The position numbers and the translations under genes were made by a program. From a virus, in IMG/VR virus record IMGVR_UViG_3300034061_003353, positions 1 through 21,834 of that record: 21,834 bases of DNA; one strand, given 5' to 3'. A model generated the notes under the pieces. That model was not told where the DNA came from. It worked only from the letters and a program-made list of their open reading frames with translations, and searched no databases. The first letter of the stretch is position 1; every line of letters starts with the position of its first letter. Below are positions 8,040 to 15,044 of this stretch, one piece after another.

Positions 8040-10039
8040 GTAAATTTTTAGATACTCAATTTTCAATCACTGGAATTAAAGATTTTAGAACTGATTCTGA
8101 ATTATATTCTAAATATGATCTTGTAGATTATCAATATTATACAGGTAATACCATATATCCATCAGATATATCTGGTTTATTCGCTTGGTTTAAAAGTGAT
8201 GATTTAAATAATTTTGATATAGATTCTTCGGGTAAAATTTCTATTTGGTATAATTCTGCTCCAGGTCATTCAACGGAAAATTTATATAATTATGATACAT
8301 CAGAAACTAAACCAGCATATAATTTTGATGAAAATAATGTAAAGTGCAAAGCTAATGCTGATCTTGGTTTGTATAATCAATTATATCCAAATCCAAGTTC
8401 TCCAAATTTTAGTGGTTTTTTAACTGGAGATAGATGTTGGTTTGTAGTTTATGAATTCGATTCTTTAAGAAAAGGTAGTTTAACAACTCCATCAAATTAT
8501 TATGCTAATTATTCAACAATTATAAATACGGACAATGCAAATACTTCAACAGCATCTACTGGTTTTTTTGGCGTATATGGAAATAATATAGATAATTCAT
8601 TGAATCCAAATGTTTTGGCTGGGTCTCAAGAATTTATAATTGTTGCTAATGATGCTGCACAATTATATCCAACACCATCAACATTGAATTCAGCTTTTTC
8701 TGCTGGTAATTTATTTAATAAAAATATAGTATCAATTTTAAAAAACAATACAACCACTAATTTAAGAATCAGAAATAATGCTTGCGAATTATTAAATTTG
8801 AATACAAATTATTTTGCTAGTGGTTGCGCTAGTTTAAGAATTGGAACTGCTGGCAATGGTCATGGAAATGCTGGTTTAAGCGCTCCTTATAATTATGATG
8901 CTAGTAATATATCGTATTATGAAATAATTGGTTATTCAAAAATGCCAACAGATGAAGAGATTTTAAAATTAGAAAAGTATTTATTTAAAAAATATTTTAC
9001 TAATGAAGATAATTTATATATTGCAAGTCAGAATTTTACTTCAGATAATTATAGTTATGCGCCAATTAATTTAACAGGTTCGCAATATTTAACTAAAGAT
9101 ATTGATAGTTTATTTAATAAAACATATGGTTGTTCATCAAATTTTAATACAAAAGCTATTAAATCAAATTTTGGTGATGGATATTTTTCTAATGTAATAC
9201 CTAATGCAAATAATTTAGTAAGTAATTTTTCTTTAAAATACGATGGTTTAACAGATAAACAAGCTTTTTCTTTGATAGGATTTTTTCAAAATTCTTTTGA
9301 ATATAGCTCTCTTGGTGAGGTAGATTCATATGAAAATGTCTCAATGGATTTATTTTATCCATATAAAGACAATGCTAAAATTTATTTTGAAAATTTAGAT
9401 TATAATTCAATTGATTCTAATATTAATAATATTGTTATAAATTGTACAACAGCATATGATTCTAGTTTAGATTATAAAGGTTATCTTATTACAGATGAAT
9501 CTGCAATAAGACCTTTTATATCTAATAAAAATTATTCGCAGCATGATATAGTTTATTATAATAACGTATCAACATCTGGAGGTTATTATTGGTATACAGG
9601 AAATTCTTCTGCTGTTTTAAATAATACACAAAGTCCAACTGGAGTTAATAGTTTATTTACTAAAAAATTTTATTTTAAACCAGATCTTGATTTTAAAATT
9701 CCATTAAATCCAAGATTTTTAAAAAATGAATATGAAATGACTTCGGTTGCATACGAGCAAGACGGAATAAATAAAAATATCCTTGATTTGTCATTATCTT
9801 TTACGAACAGATCTGATAAAGAAGCTTTTGCGATTTTAAAATTTTTAGATGATAAATGTGGATTTAAACTTTTTGAATTTGTGTTGCCACCGCCTTACAA
9901 TAAGCAGTTAACTTTTTATTGTCCTGAATGGAATCATACATATAAATTTAAAGATAATCATGATATTAATGTAAAATTTTTAGAATTTAAAGGTAATTTA
10001 GCTTCAGATATATATTTTAATACAATAATAAAACTATGA
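8036..10039 (+). CDS. Distal tail protein, lambda gpM-like, duplicated core with LamG/ConA-like insertion, 667 aa
   Basis: Lambda gpM-type proteins link the tail tube to the tip; they are typically far shorter than this one. The C-terminal part (about residues 548-655) has the family look: an EYEMTSVAYEQDGINKN strand pair, then DKEAFAILKFLDDKCG, then FYCPEW. An earlier segment (371-470) repeats it with FGDGYFSNV and DKQAFSLIGFFQNS, so the core is duplicated. Residues 43-322 are a LamG/ConA-like domain, from ISGLFAWFKSDD to MPTDEEILKLEKYLFKKY. Small CBM5/12-like pieces flank it and also separate the two cores (residues 20-36 with 326-345, and 484-545). The protein probably forms a distal tail hub that also binds host glycans. 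It overlaps both neighbours by four bases (ATGA at each end). The gpM-like call is by motif and gene order; the sugar specificity is unknown. Confidence 0.68.
   Translation: MSKFLDTQFSITGIKDFRTDSELYSKYDLVDYQYYTGNTIYPSDISGLFAWFKSDDLNNFDIDSSGKISIWYNSAPGHSTENLYNYDTSETKPAYNFDENNVKCKANADLGLYNQLYPNPSSPNFSGFLTGDRCWFVVYEFDSLRKGSLTTPSNYYANYSTIINTDNANTSTASTGFFGVYGNNIDNSLNPNVLAGSQEFIIVANDAAQLYPTPSTLNSAFSAGNLFNKNIVSILKNNTTTNLRIRNNACELLNLNTNYFASGCASLRIGTAGNGHGNAGLSAPYNYDASNISYYEIIGYSKMPTDEEILKLEKYLFKKYFTNEDNLYIASQNFTSDNYSYAPINLTGSQYLTKDIDSLFNKTYGCSSNFNTKAIKSNFGDGYFSNVIPNANNLVSNFSLKYDGLTDKQAFSLIGFFQNSFEYSSLGEVDSYENVSMDLFYPYKDNAKIYFENLDYNSIDSNINNIVINCTTAYDSSLDYKGYLITDESAIRPFISNKNYSQHDIVYYNNVSTSGGYYWYTGNSSAVLNNTQSPTGVNSLFTKKFYFKPDLDFKIPLNPRFLKNEYEMTSVAYEQDGINKNILDLSLSFTNRSDKEAFAILKFLDDKCGFKLFEFVLPPPYNKQLTFYCPEWNHTYKFKDNHDINVKFLEFKGNLASDIYFNTIIKL
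8162..9001 (+). other. LamG/ConA-like lectin domain inside the gpM-like protein
   Basis: The segment opens with ISGLFAWFKSDDLNN and GKISIWYNSA, has a WFVVYEFD core strand, and closes with ISYYEIIGYSKMPTDEEILK followed by LEKYLFKKYF. This opening and closing pattern is common in concanavalin A-like domains of phage and secreted proteins. It probably binds a polysaccharide; no ligand residues can be assigned. Confidence 0.6.
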
Positions 10040-13032
10040 GTTATGTAAAAACAACTGGAGTTAATATCGGAAATTGTTTAACTGGTTTTGGAATACATTA
10101 TCCTATAACAGTTTTTAATAGTGGTAATGGAGAGGTTTTTTACAATATTCAAAATTCTAATCAAAATAATTTTAGTTTATCTAAAAATAATTTTTCTTTA
10201 ACCGCTGGTGATTATGATGTTTTTGATGTTTTTTATAAACCTACATTGTCAGTTTCTTTAAGTGATGAAACAACAAATTTAACTATCTCATCTGTTTCGA
10301 TAGACGACGGATCAGTAGATCCAAGTGGAGATATTACGGTTAACTTAACTGGATCTAAATTAATTAATATAACTGGTGGAAATCCAAGAGCTTTTAGAGC
10401 GATTGGTGATAGTAAAAATTTAAAATACAATTTCTACTGGAAAGATCCAACAGGAATTTCTGGATCTAATTTAAAAAATTATTTTATTACTGGTTATAGA
10501 TTAGATTTGTCTACGGGTGTAGATTTTACTAGTTTACAAATAAAATATTCTAACGATTTTAATATAGCGGAAAACACTAGTTTAAATCCGAAATTTTCAA
10601 CTTATTATGGATTTAATGATGATGATAGAACTTTTGAATTAAATAGAGATTTATATCCAGATCTAAAAAGTAATCAAAATTATTATGCCAGATTATACAG
10701 TTTAGTTAATAATAATACTGGTGTTTCTGTATATGCAACTGGAATTGATTCGGCTGTTTCTAATTATTCAGATGAAGTGTTAATAGGATATTCTGGAGCG
10801 CCTATAAATATTAAATTAGTTACAAAAGCTTTTGATTTTTATATTAATTTTAGTACTTGGTATAGTTATAGTTATGATTTATACGCTGAAATAATAAAAC
10901 AAAATGGCGGCAATGATTTTTCAGCTTATTCAGGAATAAATATTTATTTGCCAGAAAGAAGTGTTTTTGAATCAAGAGATACAAATGTTGGAGCATTAAA
11001 ATTAGATGGTGTATTTAATAATCTAACTGGAGATGGCAGTACGTTTATAAATATATACGTTCCATATAACACAGAGTTGAAAGGAAAGTATGGAGATGGT
11101 ACTAATGTTTATTATGAAAAAGGCATGGAAAAAGAAGGTAATGCAGCTTATGATGGTAATTTTGTTCCTAAAGAACCAGCAGTGCTTTTAAATCTTTCTG
11201 CAACTAATAATGGTACAACTCCAACTGATCCATTGAAAGCTTATAGTGATACAACAAATGGTGGTCCATGTATAACATTAAAAGCGCGAACAAATTTAGG
11301 ATCAAGCATAGGAGAGAGAACGGATATAAAATATAATATATATAGCCAATTGCCAAATATAAACAAAACTTTAGATTTGGGATATGGAATAAAATGTGAA
11401 CCAAAATTTGGTGCTGGTAGTGGAGGCGGAAAAGGTGGATTTGTTTATATGTATGTATTTGTAACATTTTATCCATTTTTTGATACTATAAGCGCAGATA
11501 GTAATTTGATATATCAAGTTATTCCTTTTAATGGTACTTATCCAAAAGGATATGCTGATGATACGACAGTTAATCGAAAATATTGGTATTATTATATTTA
11601 TTATGGTGAAGAAAGTAGAGTTTATGTTAATGCAAAAGAAGGTTTTTTAAATTTTAATAGACATGCTTATAATATTAGTAGCGCATTTGCAGATGCTGGC
11701 GAATTTGGTTCTGCATATTTAGAATATCAAGAAGTTAACAAAAATAAATATTATTTTCCTTATTCTAGCATTGATGGTTCTATTCCTAGCTCAAATGTTC
11801 AGCTATCGTATACTATAATAAAAGATGCATTGAGATGGTTTCCTTTTAATAAAAATTTAAATAATAGACAATCTGGATATCTTATAGATTCGCTTTCGAA
11901 CGCCAGTGTTAATTACAGTTTATATAATAAAAATCTTGCTTCTGATTATGTATTTAGATTCAATCAAAGTGGAATATCAAGCGCAATAAGTTGGTCTGGT
12001 TCTGGATCTTATACTCTTGAAAATACAACAGAATTTAATCAAGGAACTTACATATCAAACTATAAAAATTTAGGATCTTCATCTTATAAAGCAGTTAATT
12101 TAAAAAACAATCAATTTCTAAAATTGAATTTTACTGCAAGTACTTCTTTTAATGATTTTGATTTATTTTTTGTATGTAGTTTTGATGATTTTGCATCTAC
12201 TGATAATGATATTTATTGTTCTGTTTTCGATTGGTATTTAAATGAAAATAATATAACCAGTAATCAGTTTAATATTAAAAATTTTGAAACCCTATTAAAG
12301 ACGCCCTTTCCAAAAGAAAATGTTTCATTTAATTATAATAATACATGTTTGACTAATTTAAAAAATGTTTCTACACCCACTGATTATGGAAAAAAGATTT
12401 CTAAACAATTATATATTAGATCTAAAGTATCTAATATAGATACAACTACTAATATAATAACAACGTCTACTAATCATAATTTACAAAATGGAGATACTAT
12501 CTGTTTTTATGCTGATACATTACCATCTCCTATAGCTAGTTATGATCCAGTTTCTCCATATGCGCAAGATAAAAATATTTATACTGTATCAAACGTTACG
12601 GCCAATACTTTTAAATTAGGAACATTAGATATAACTACAGTTGGAAGCAACGTTTATATAGAAAAAATTAAATCTGATGCTTTATATAGACCATTTATAT
12701 TACAAATAAGAAGAATAGGTAATACTTATGCTTATTATATTAATAGAACATTTGTTGATCAAATAACTCCACAAAATTCTTTATTAAATGATTTAAAAGA
12801 TACAACTTTAAAATTAATTAATAGAAATGCTACTATAGGTATTAATTATTTTGATGTAGCTTTTTATAAGAGATTATTGTCAGAATCAGAACTGAATTCA
12901 GCGTATGCATATTATGTTGATTATTATATGAGTCTATTTAGTGGAGAAACTAATTGTACTAGTATTAATTTAAAATCTGATTTATATAGTTTCAGATTGC
13001 CAAATATTTTTAATTTAGCAGGAAAGTCATAA
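10036..13032 (+). CDS. Large multidomain tail-tip protein (Ig-like, FN3-like, LamG-like), 998 aa
   Basis: No single family covers this protein. Residues 10-108 resemble an ASH/Hydin-type Ig domain (FNSGNGEVFYNI, FSLTAGDYDVFDVFYKP, ITVNLTG). Residues 118-240 look FN3-like (YNFYWKDP, FITGYRLDL, YYARLYSL). Residues about 255-600 are a Tyr/Asn-rich region with a glycine loop (FGAGSGGGKGGF) and are unassigned. Residues 690-965 look LamG-like, ending FDVAFYKRLLSESELNSAYAYY. That domain is interrupted by a compact module at 795-862 (NHNLQNGD ... YTVSNVTANTFKL). The gene overlaps the gpM-like gene by ATGA and ends one base before the gpL-like gene, so it belongs to the tail tip. An adhesive or glycan-binding accessory is the likeliest role. 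An enzymatic function in the central region cannot be excluded, but I see no catalytic motif. Confidence 0.55.
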   Translation: MSYVKTTGVNIGNCLTGFGIHYPITVFNSGNGEVFYNIQNSNQNNFSLSKNNFSLTAGDYDVFDVFYKPTLSVSLSDETTNLTISSVSIDDGSVDPSGDITVNLTGSKLINITGGNPRAFRAIGDSKNLKYNFYWKDPTGISGSNLKNYFITGYRLDLSTGVDFTSLQIKYSNDFNIAENTSLNPKFSTYYGFNDDDRTFELNRDLYPDLKSNQNYYARLYSLVNNNTGVSVYATGIDSAVSNYSDEVLIGYSGAPINIKLVTKAFDFYINFSTWYSYSYDLYAEIIKQNGGNDFSAYSGINIYLPERSVFESRDTNVGALKLDGVFNNLTGDGSTFINIYVPYNTELKGKYGDGTNVYYEKGMEKEGNAAYDGNFVPKEPAVLLNLSATNNGTTPTDPLKAYSDTTNGGPCITLKARTNLGSSIGERTDIKYNIYSQLPNINKTLDLGYGIKCEPKFGAGSGGGKGGFVYMYVFVTFYPFFDTISADSNLIYQVIPFNGTYPKGYADDTTVNRKYWYYYIYYGEESRVYVNAKEGFLNFNRHAYNISSAFADAGEFGSAYLEYQEVNKNKYYFPYSSIDGSIPSSNVQLSYTIIKDALRWFPFNKNLNNRQSGYLIDSLSNASVNYSLYNKNLASDYVFRFNQSGISSAISWSGSGSYTLENTTEFNQGTYISNYKNLGSSSYKAVNLKNNQFLKLNFTASTSFNDFDLFFVCSFDDFASTDNDIYCSVFDWYLNENNITSNQFNIKNFETLLKTPFPKENVSFNYNNTCLTNLKNVSTPTDYGKKISKQLYIRSKVSNIDTTTNIITTSTNHNLQNGDTICFYADTLPSPIASYDPVSPYAQDKNIYTVSNVTANTFKLGTLDITTVGSNVYIEKIKSDALYRPFILQIRRIGNTYAYYINRTFVDQITPQNSLLNDLKDTTLKLINRNATIGINYFDVAFYKRLLSESELNSAYAYYVDYYMSLFSGETNCTSINLKSDLYSFRLPNIFNLAGKS
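12418..12621 (+). other. Nested H-x-L-x-x-GD module inside the LamG-like domain of the 998-aa protein
   Basis: Residues 795-862 read as a short beta module: SNIDTTTNIITT, then NHNLQNGDTICFY, then IYTVSNVTANTFKLGT. This pattern (a strand, H-x-L-x-x-GD, then YTV...ANTFKL) recurs as a mobile insert in phage and surface proteins. It splits the flanking LamG-like sequence, whose end resumes near RPFILQIRRIGNTYAYYI. Confidence 0.5.
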
Positions 13033-13033
13033 T

Positions 13034-14143
13034 ATGAAAACATTTTTTAAACTAAATAATTATGTAGTTTTTGATTTATATGAATTAGAATTAGAATCAA
13101 CGGAGGGTTATTTACGTTTTCATGGTTCTAAAAATTTTTCTAAAAATATAGTTTTTCAAGGCCAGGAATATGTTTTTATACCTTCTGAATTGTCTAATTT
13201 ACAAGCTTCTTCAGATGGAAAACAATCTAAACCGACATTAAAAATTGCTAATATAAATAATTATATATCGTACATACTAAAAGATCGCAAAGATTTAATA
13301 GGCAAACAGTTCATAAGAAAAAAAATTCTTGGTAAAGATTTAGATACTGTTAATTTTACTGATGGCATAAATCCATTTGGAGTTTCATCATTTAAAACTT
13401 ATATAGCTTATGATAAATTTTTGATAAATATGAAAAAATCTGAAAATAAAGAGTTTGTTGAATTGGAGTTAGCTACTAAAATTGATATTCAGAATTTGAC
13501 TATACCAGCAAGAAAAATAACTAATGATACTTGTTCATGGGGTTATCGTTGTTATGGATGTAACTATGGAAATACTCCTGATTATAGAGGCCCAAATATA
13601 ATAGATGGTTTCAATGATTTAAGTGCTGGCTTAAAAGAAGATGGTGTTAATTATCTTAAAAATTATGGAATGCTTAATAGTTCATGGTGGTTTAGTAAAG
13701 TATGGGGAAATGTTTCAGATATTGGAGTTCCAATAGCTGATGAAAACAACAAAACATTTTTAAAGACATATAAAAAAGAATTTAATTTGCAAAATGAAAC
13801 TTATGGTTTAGAAAAATTAACTTATAAAGGAAGATGGGATAAATCAATAACTTATTCGCAAGGAGATTTTGTTTATTTAGATTATATACCTAGTGTACCA
13901 ACTGATTTAAAAAATGATTTCGTATTAAATTCTAATAATAAACAGAAAAATTTTTATGTTTGCGTGTCTTCTAGCGTTTTAAATAAACAACCTGATCTTA
14001 ATACAGATATTTGGAAACAAGATAAATGCTCTAAAACTCTTAAAGGATGTTTGTTAAGATTTCAAGATTATTTGACTCAGCCTAATGGAAAATTGCCATT
14101 TGGAGCTTTTCCTGCAACATTTCCTTATGATAATAAAAAATAA
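13034..14143 (+). CDS. Minor tail protein, lambda gpL-like, with Cys cluster and inserted CBM5/12-like module, 369 aa
   Basis: Lambda gpL family proteins sit in the tail tip and hold an iron-sulfur cluster through cysteines. Residues 1-165 match the family's N-terminal beta domain in position and style. The cysteine groups are CSWGYRCYGC (C167, C173, C176) and CSKTLKGCLLRF (C332, C339), followed by LPFGAFPATFP, a strong family hallmark. In this protein the two groups are about 155 residues apart rather than close together. The insert contains a CBM5/12-like module (residues 266-328: W268, TYSQGDFVYL, NFYVCVSSS, W327). The extra C310 lies in the insert. The ATG follows the upstream stop by one base; AGGAAAG about 10 bases upstream is the only Shine-Dalgarno-like sequence among these genes. 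The stop overlaps the JAB gene. Confidence 0.8.
   Translation: MKTFFKLNNYVVFDLYELELESTEGYLRFHGSKNFSKNIVFQGQEYVFIPSELSNLQASSDGKQSKPTLKIANINNYISYILKDRKDLIGKQFIRKKILGKDLDTVNFTDGINPFGVSSFKTYIAYDKFLINMKKSENKEFVELELATKIDIQNLTIPARKITNDTCSWGYRCYGCNYGNTPDYRGPNIIDGFNDLSAGLKEDGVNYLKNYGMLNSSWWFSKVWGNVSDIGVPIADENNKTFLKTYKKEFNLQNETYGLEKLTYKGRWDKSITYSQGDFVYLDYIPSVPTDLKNDFVLNSNNKQKNFYVCVSSSVLNKQPDLNTDIWKQDKCSKTLKGCLLRFQDYLTQPNGKLPFGAFPATFPYDNKK
13829..14017 (+). other. CBM5/12-like (chitin-binding type) module inside the gpL-like protein
   Basis: It spans residues 266-328. It shows the W-x(n)-TYSQGDFVYL start, an aromatic strand NFYVCVSSSVLNKQP, and a closing W in DIWKQ. This is the usual layout of the small carbohydrate-binding modules 5/12. 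It resembles SQHDIVYY and SKYDLVDY in the gpM-like protein. The ligand is unknown; glycan binding is inferred. Confidence 0.5.
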
Positions 14144-14459
14144 TTTATTATTGGAAATCAAAAATTATTGCAAATCAAATCCAACCGAAGAAACGTGTGG
14201 TTTTATAGTCGAGTCAGATAATGATTTAATTTTTATACCAGTAGAAAATAAGCATTTAGATAAGAAAAATTATTTTTTAATTTCTCCAAAAGATTATTTA
14301 GAAATTAAAAAGAAATACAAAATAATATATTTTTTTCATAGCCATTTATCTAATCCTTCATTTTCTAAATTAGACATTTTATATCAAAGATATCATAATA
14401 TAAATATGCTTATGTATAATATAGATAGCGACGAAATACTGGAAAGAAAGTGTAATTAA
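14127..14459 (+). CDS. JAB/MPN (JAMM) metalloprotease-like tail protein, gpK N-domain only, 110 aa
   Basis: Lambda gpK has a JAB peptidase-like domain plus a NlpC/P60 cell-wall hydrolase domain; only the JAB part is present here. The JAMM zinc ligands are visible: E22 in PTEETCGF, H71 and H73 in FFHSHLSNP, S80 and D83 in SKLD. The HSH-to-D spacing is one residue shorter than usual. I chose the ATG at 14127, which puts the conserved Glu about 20 residues from the N-terminus, as usual. An in-frame ATG at 14085 would add 14 residues lying wholly inside the gpL-like gene and is less likely. The start overlaps the upstream gene by 17 bases, so coupled translation is likely. It lies four bases before the gpI-like gene. 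It probably helps tip assembly or acts on the tip; proteolytic activity is unproven. Confidence 0.8.
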   Translation: MIIKNNLLLEIKNYCKSNPTEETCGFIVESDNDLIFIPVENKHLDKKNYFLISPKDYLEIKKKYKIIYFFHSHLSNPSFSKLDILYQRYHNINMLMYNIDSDEILERKCN

Positions 14460-14463
14460 CTAT

Positions 14464-15033
14464 ATGGTTAATGTAAAATTACATGGTATATTTGAAAATT
14501 TAATTGAAACCGATTGGAATTTGAATGTTAAATCTATTATAGAAATATTTCAAGCGATTGAAGCAAATACTGGTAAACTTATATCTACATTAGGAAATAT
14601 GAACGAATATATAAGTCACTTTATGATTTATGTTGATAATAAAATTGTATCTCCAGAATATTTACATTCTCCAATTTTGAAACAAAATTCAAAAGTTGAA
14701 ATTATTCCATTAATATTAGGTTCTGCTGAACAAATTATAATTGGTTTGGTATTATTAGCTATATCTACTGGAATTCAAATGTTGATAACTCAGATATTAT
14801 CTCCTAAATCGCCAACTGATATAAAAACAGTTTCTAGATTATTTTCAAACTATGAAAACGTAACTTTAAGAAATGTAGCTATTCCAATAGGTTATGGTAG
14901 ATTAAGAATAGGATCTATTGTAATTAGTAATCAAATATCTTTTAACATATACGCAGGAGATGAAACAACTAGTGAAGCATCATTATTAGTAGCTAAAGAA
15001 TTAGGAGCTTTGCCAATCGCGTCTAATCCATAA
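14464..15033 (+). CDS. Tail assembly protein, lambda gpI-like, 189 aa
   Basis: Lambda gpI is needed for tail-tip assembly with gpJ and gpL. Residues 1-82 look like a ubiquitin-like beta-grasp domain ending in the typical VEIIPLILG. A strong hydrophobic helix follows (residues 88-112, IIIGLVLLAISTGIQMLI). The C-terminal part has the family's conserved NVAIPIGYGRLRIGSIVIS (138-156). Length (about 190-220 usual) and order between gpK-like and gpJ-like genes agree. The membrane-like helix may contact the host membrane during DNA entry; that is inference. It starts four bases after the JAB stop with TAT before the ATG and no Shine-Dalgarno. Confidence 0.85.
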   Translation: MVNVKLHGIFENLIETDWNLNVKSIIEIFQAIEANTGKLISTLGNMNEYISHFMIYVDNKIVSPEYLHSPILKQNSKVEIIPLILGSAEQIIIGLVLLAISTGIQMLITQILSPKSPTDIKTVSRLFSNYENVTLRNVAIPIGYGRLRIGSIVISNQISFNIYAGDETTSEASLLVAKELGALPIASNP

Positions 15034-15044
15034 TAAGTATTAAA

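Noticed and set aside
6309-11476. Minus-strand open frames near 6309-6524, 10233-10430 and 11204-11476
   Set aside because: They lie inside conserved structural genes, give low-complexity Leu/Tyr/His-rich products and have no start context.
14085-14126. Upstream ATG for the JAB protein
   Set aside because: It would add 14 residues wholly inside the gpL-like gene, with no family resemblance. The ATG at 14127 puts the conserved Glu at the usual place.
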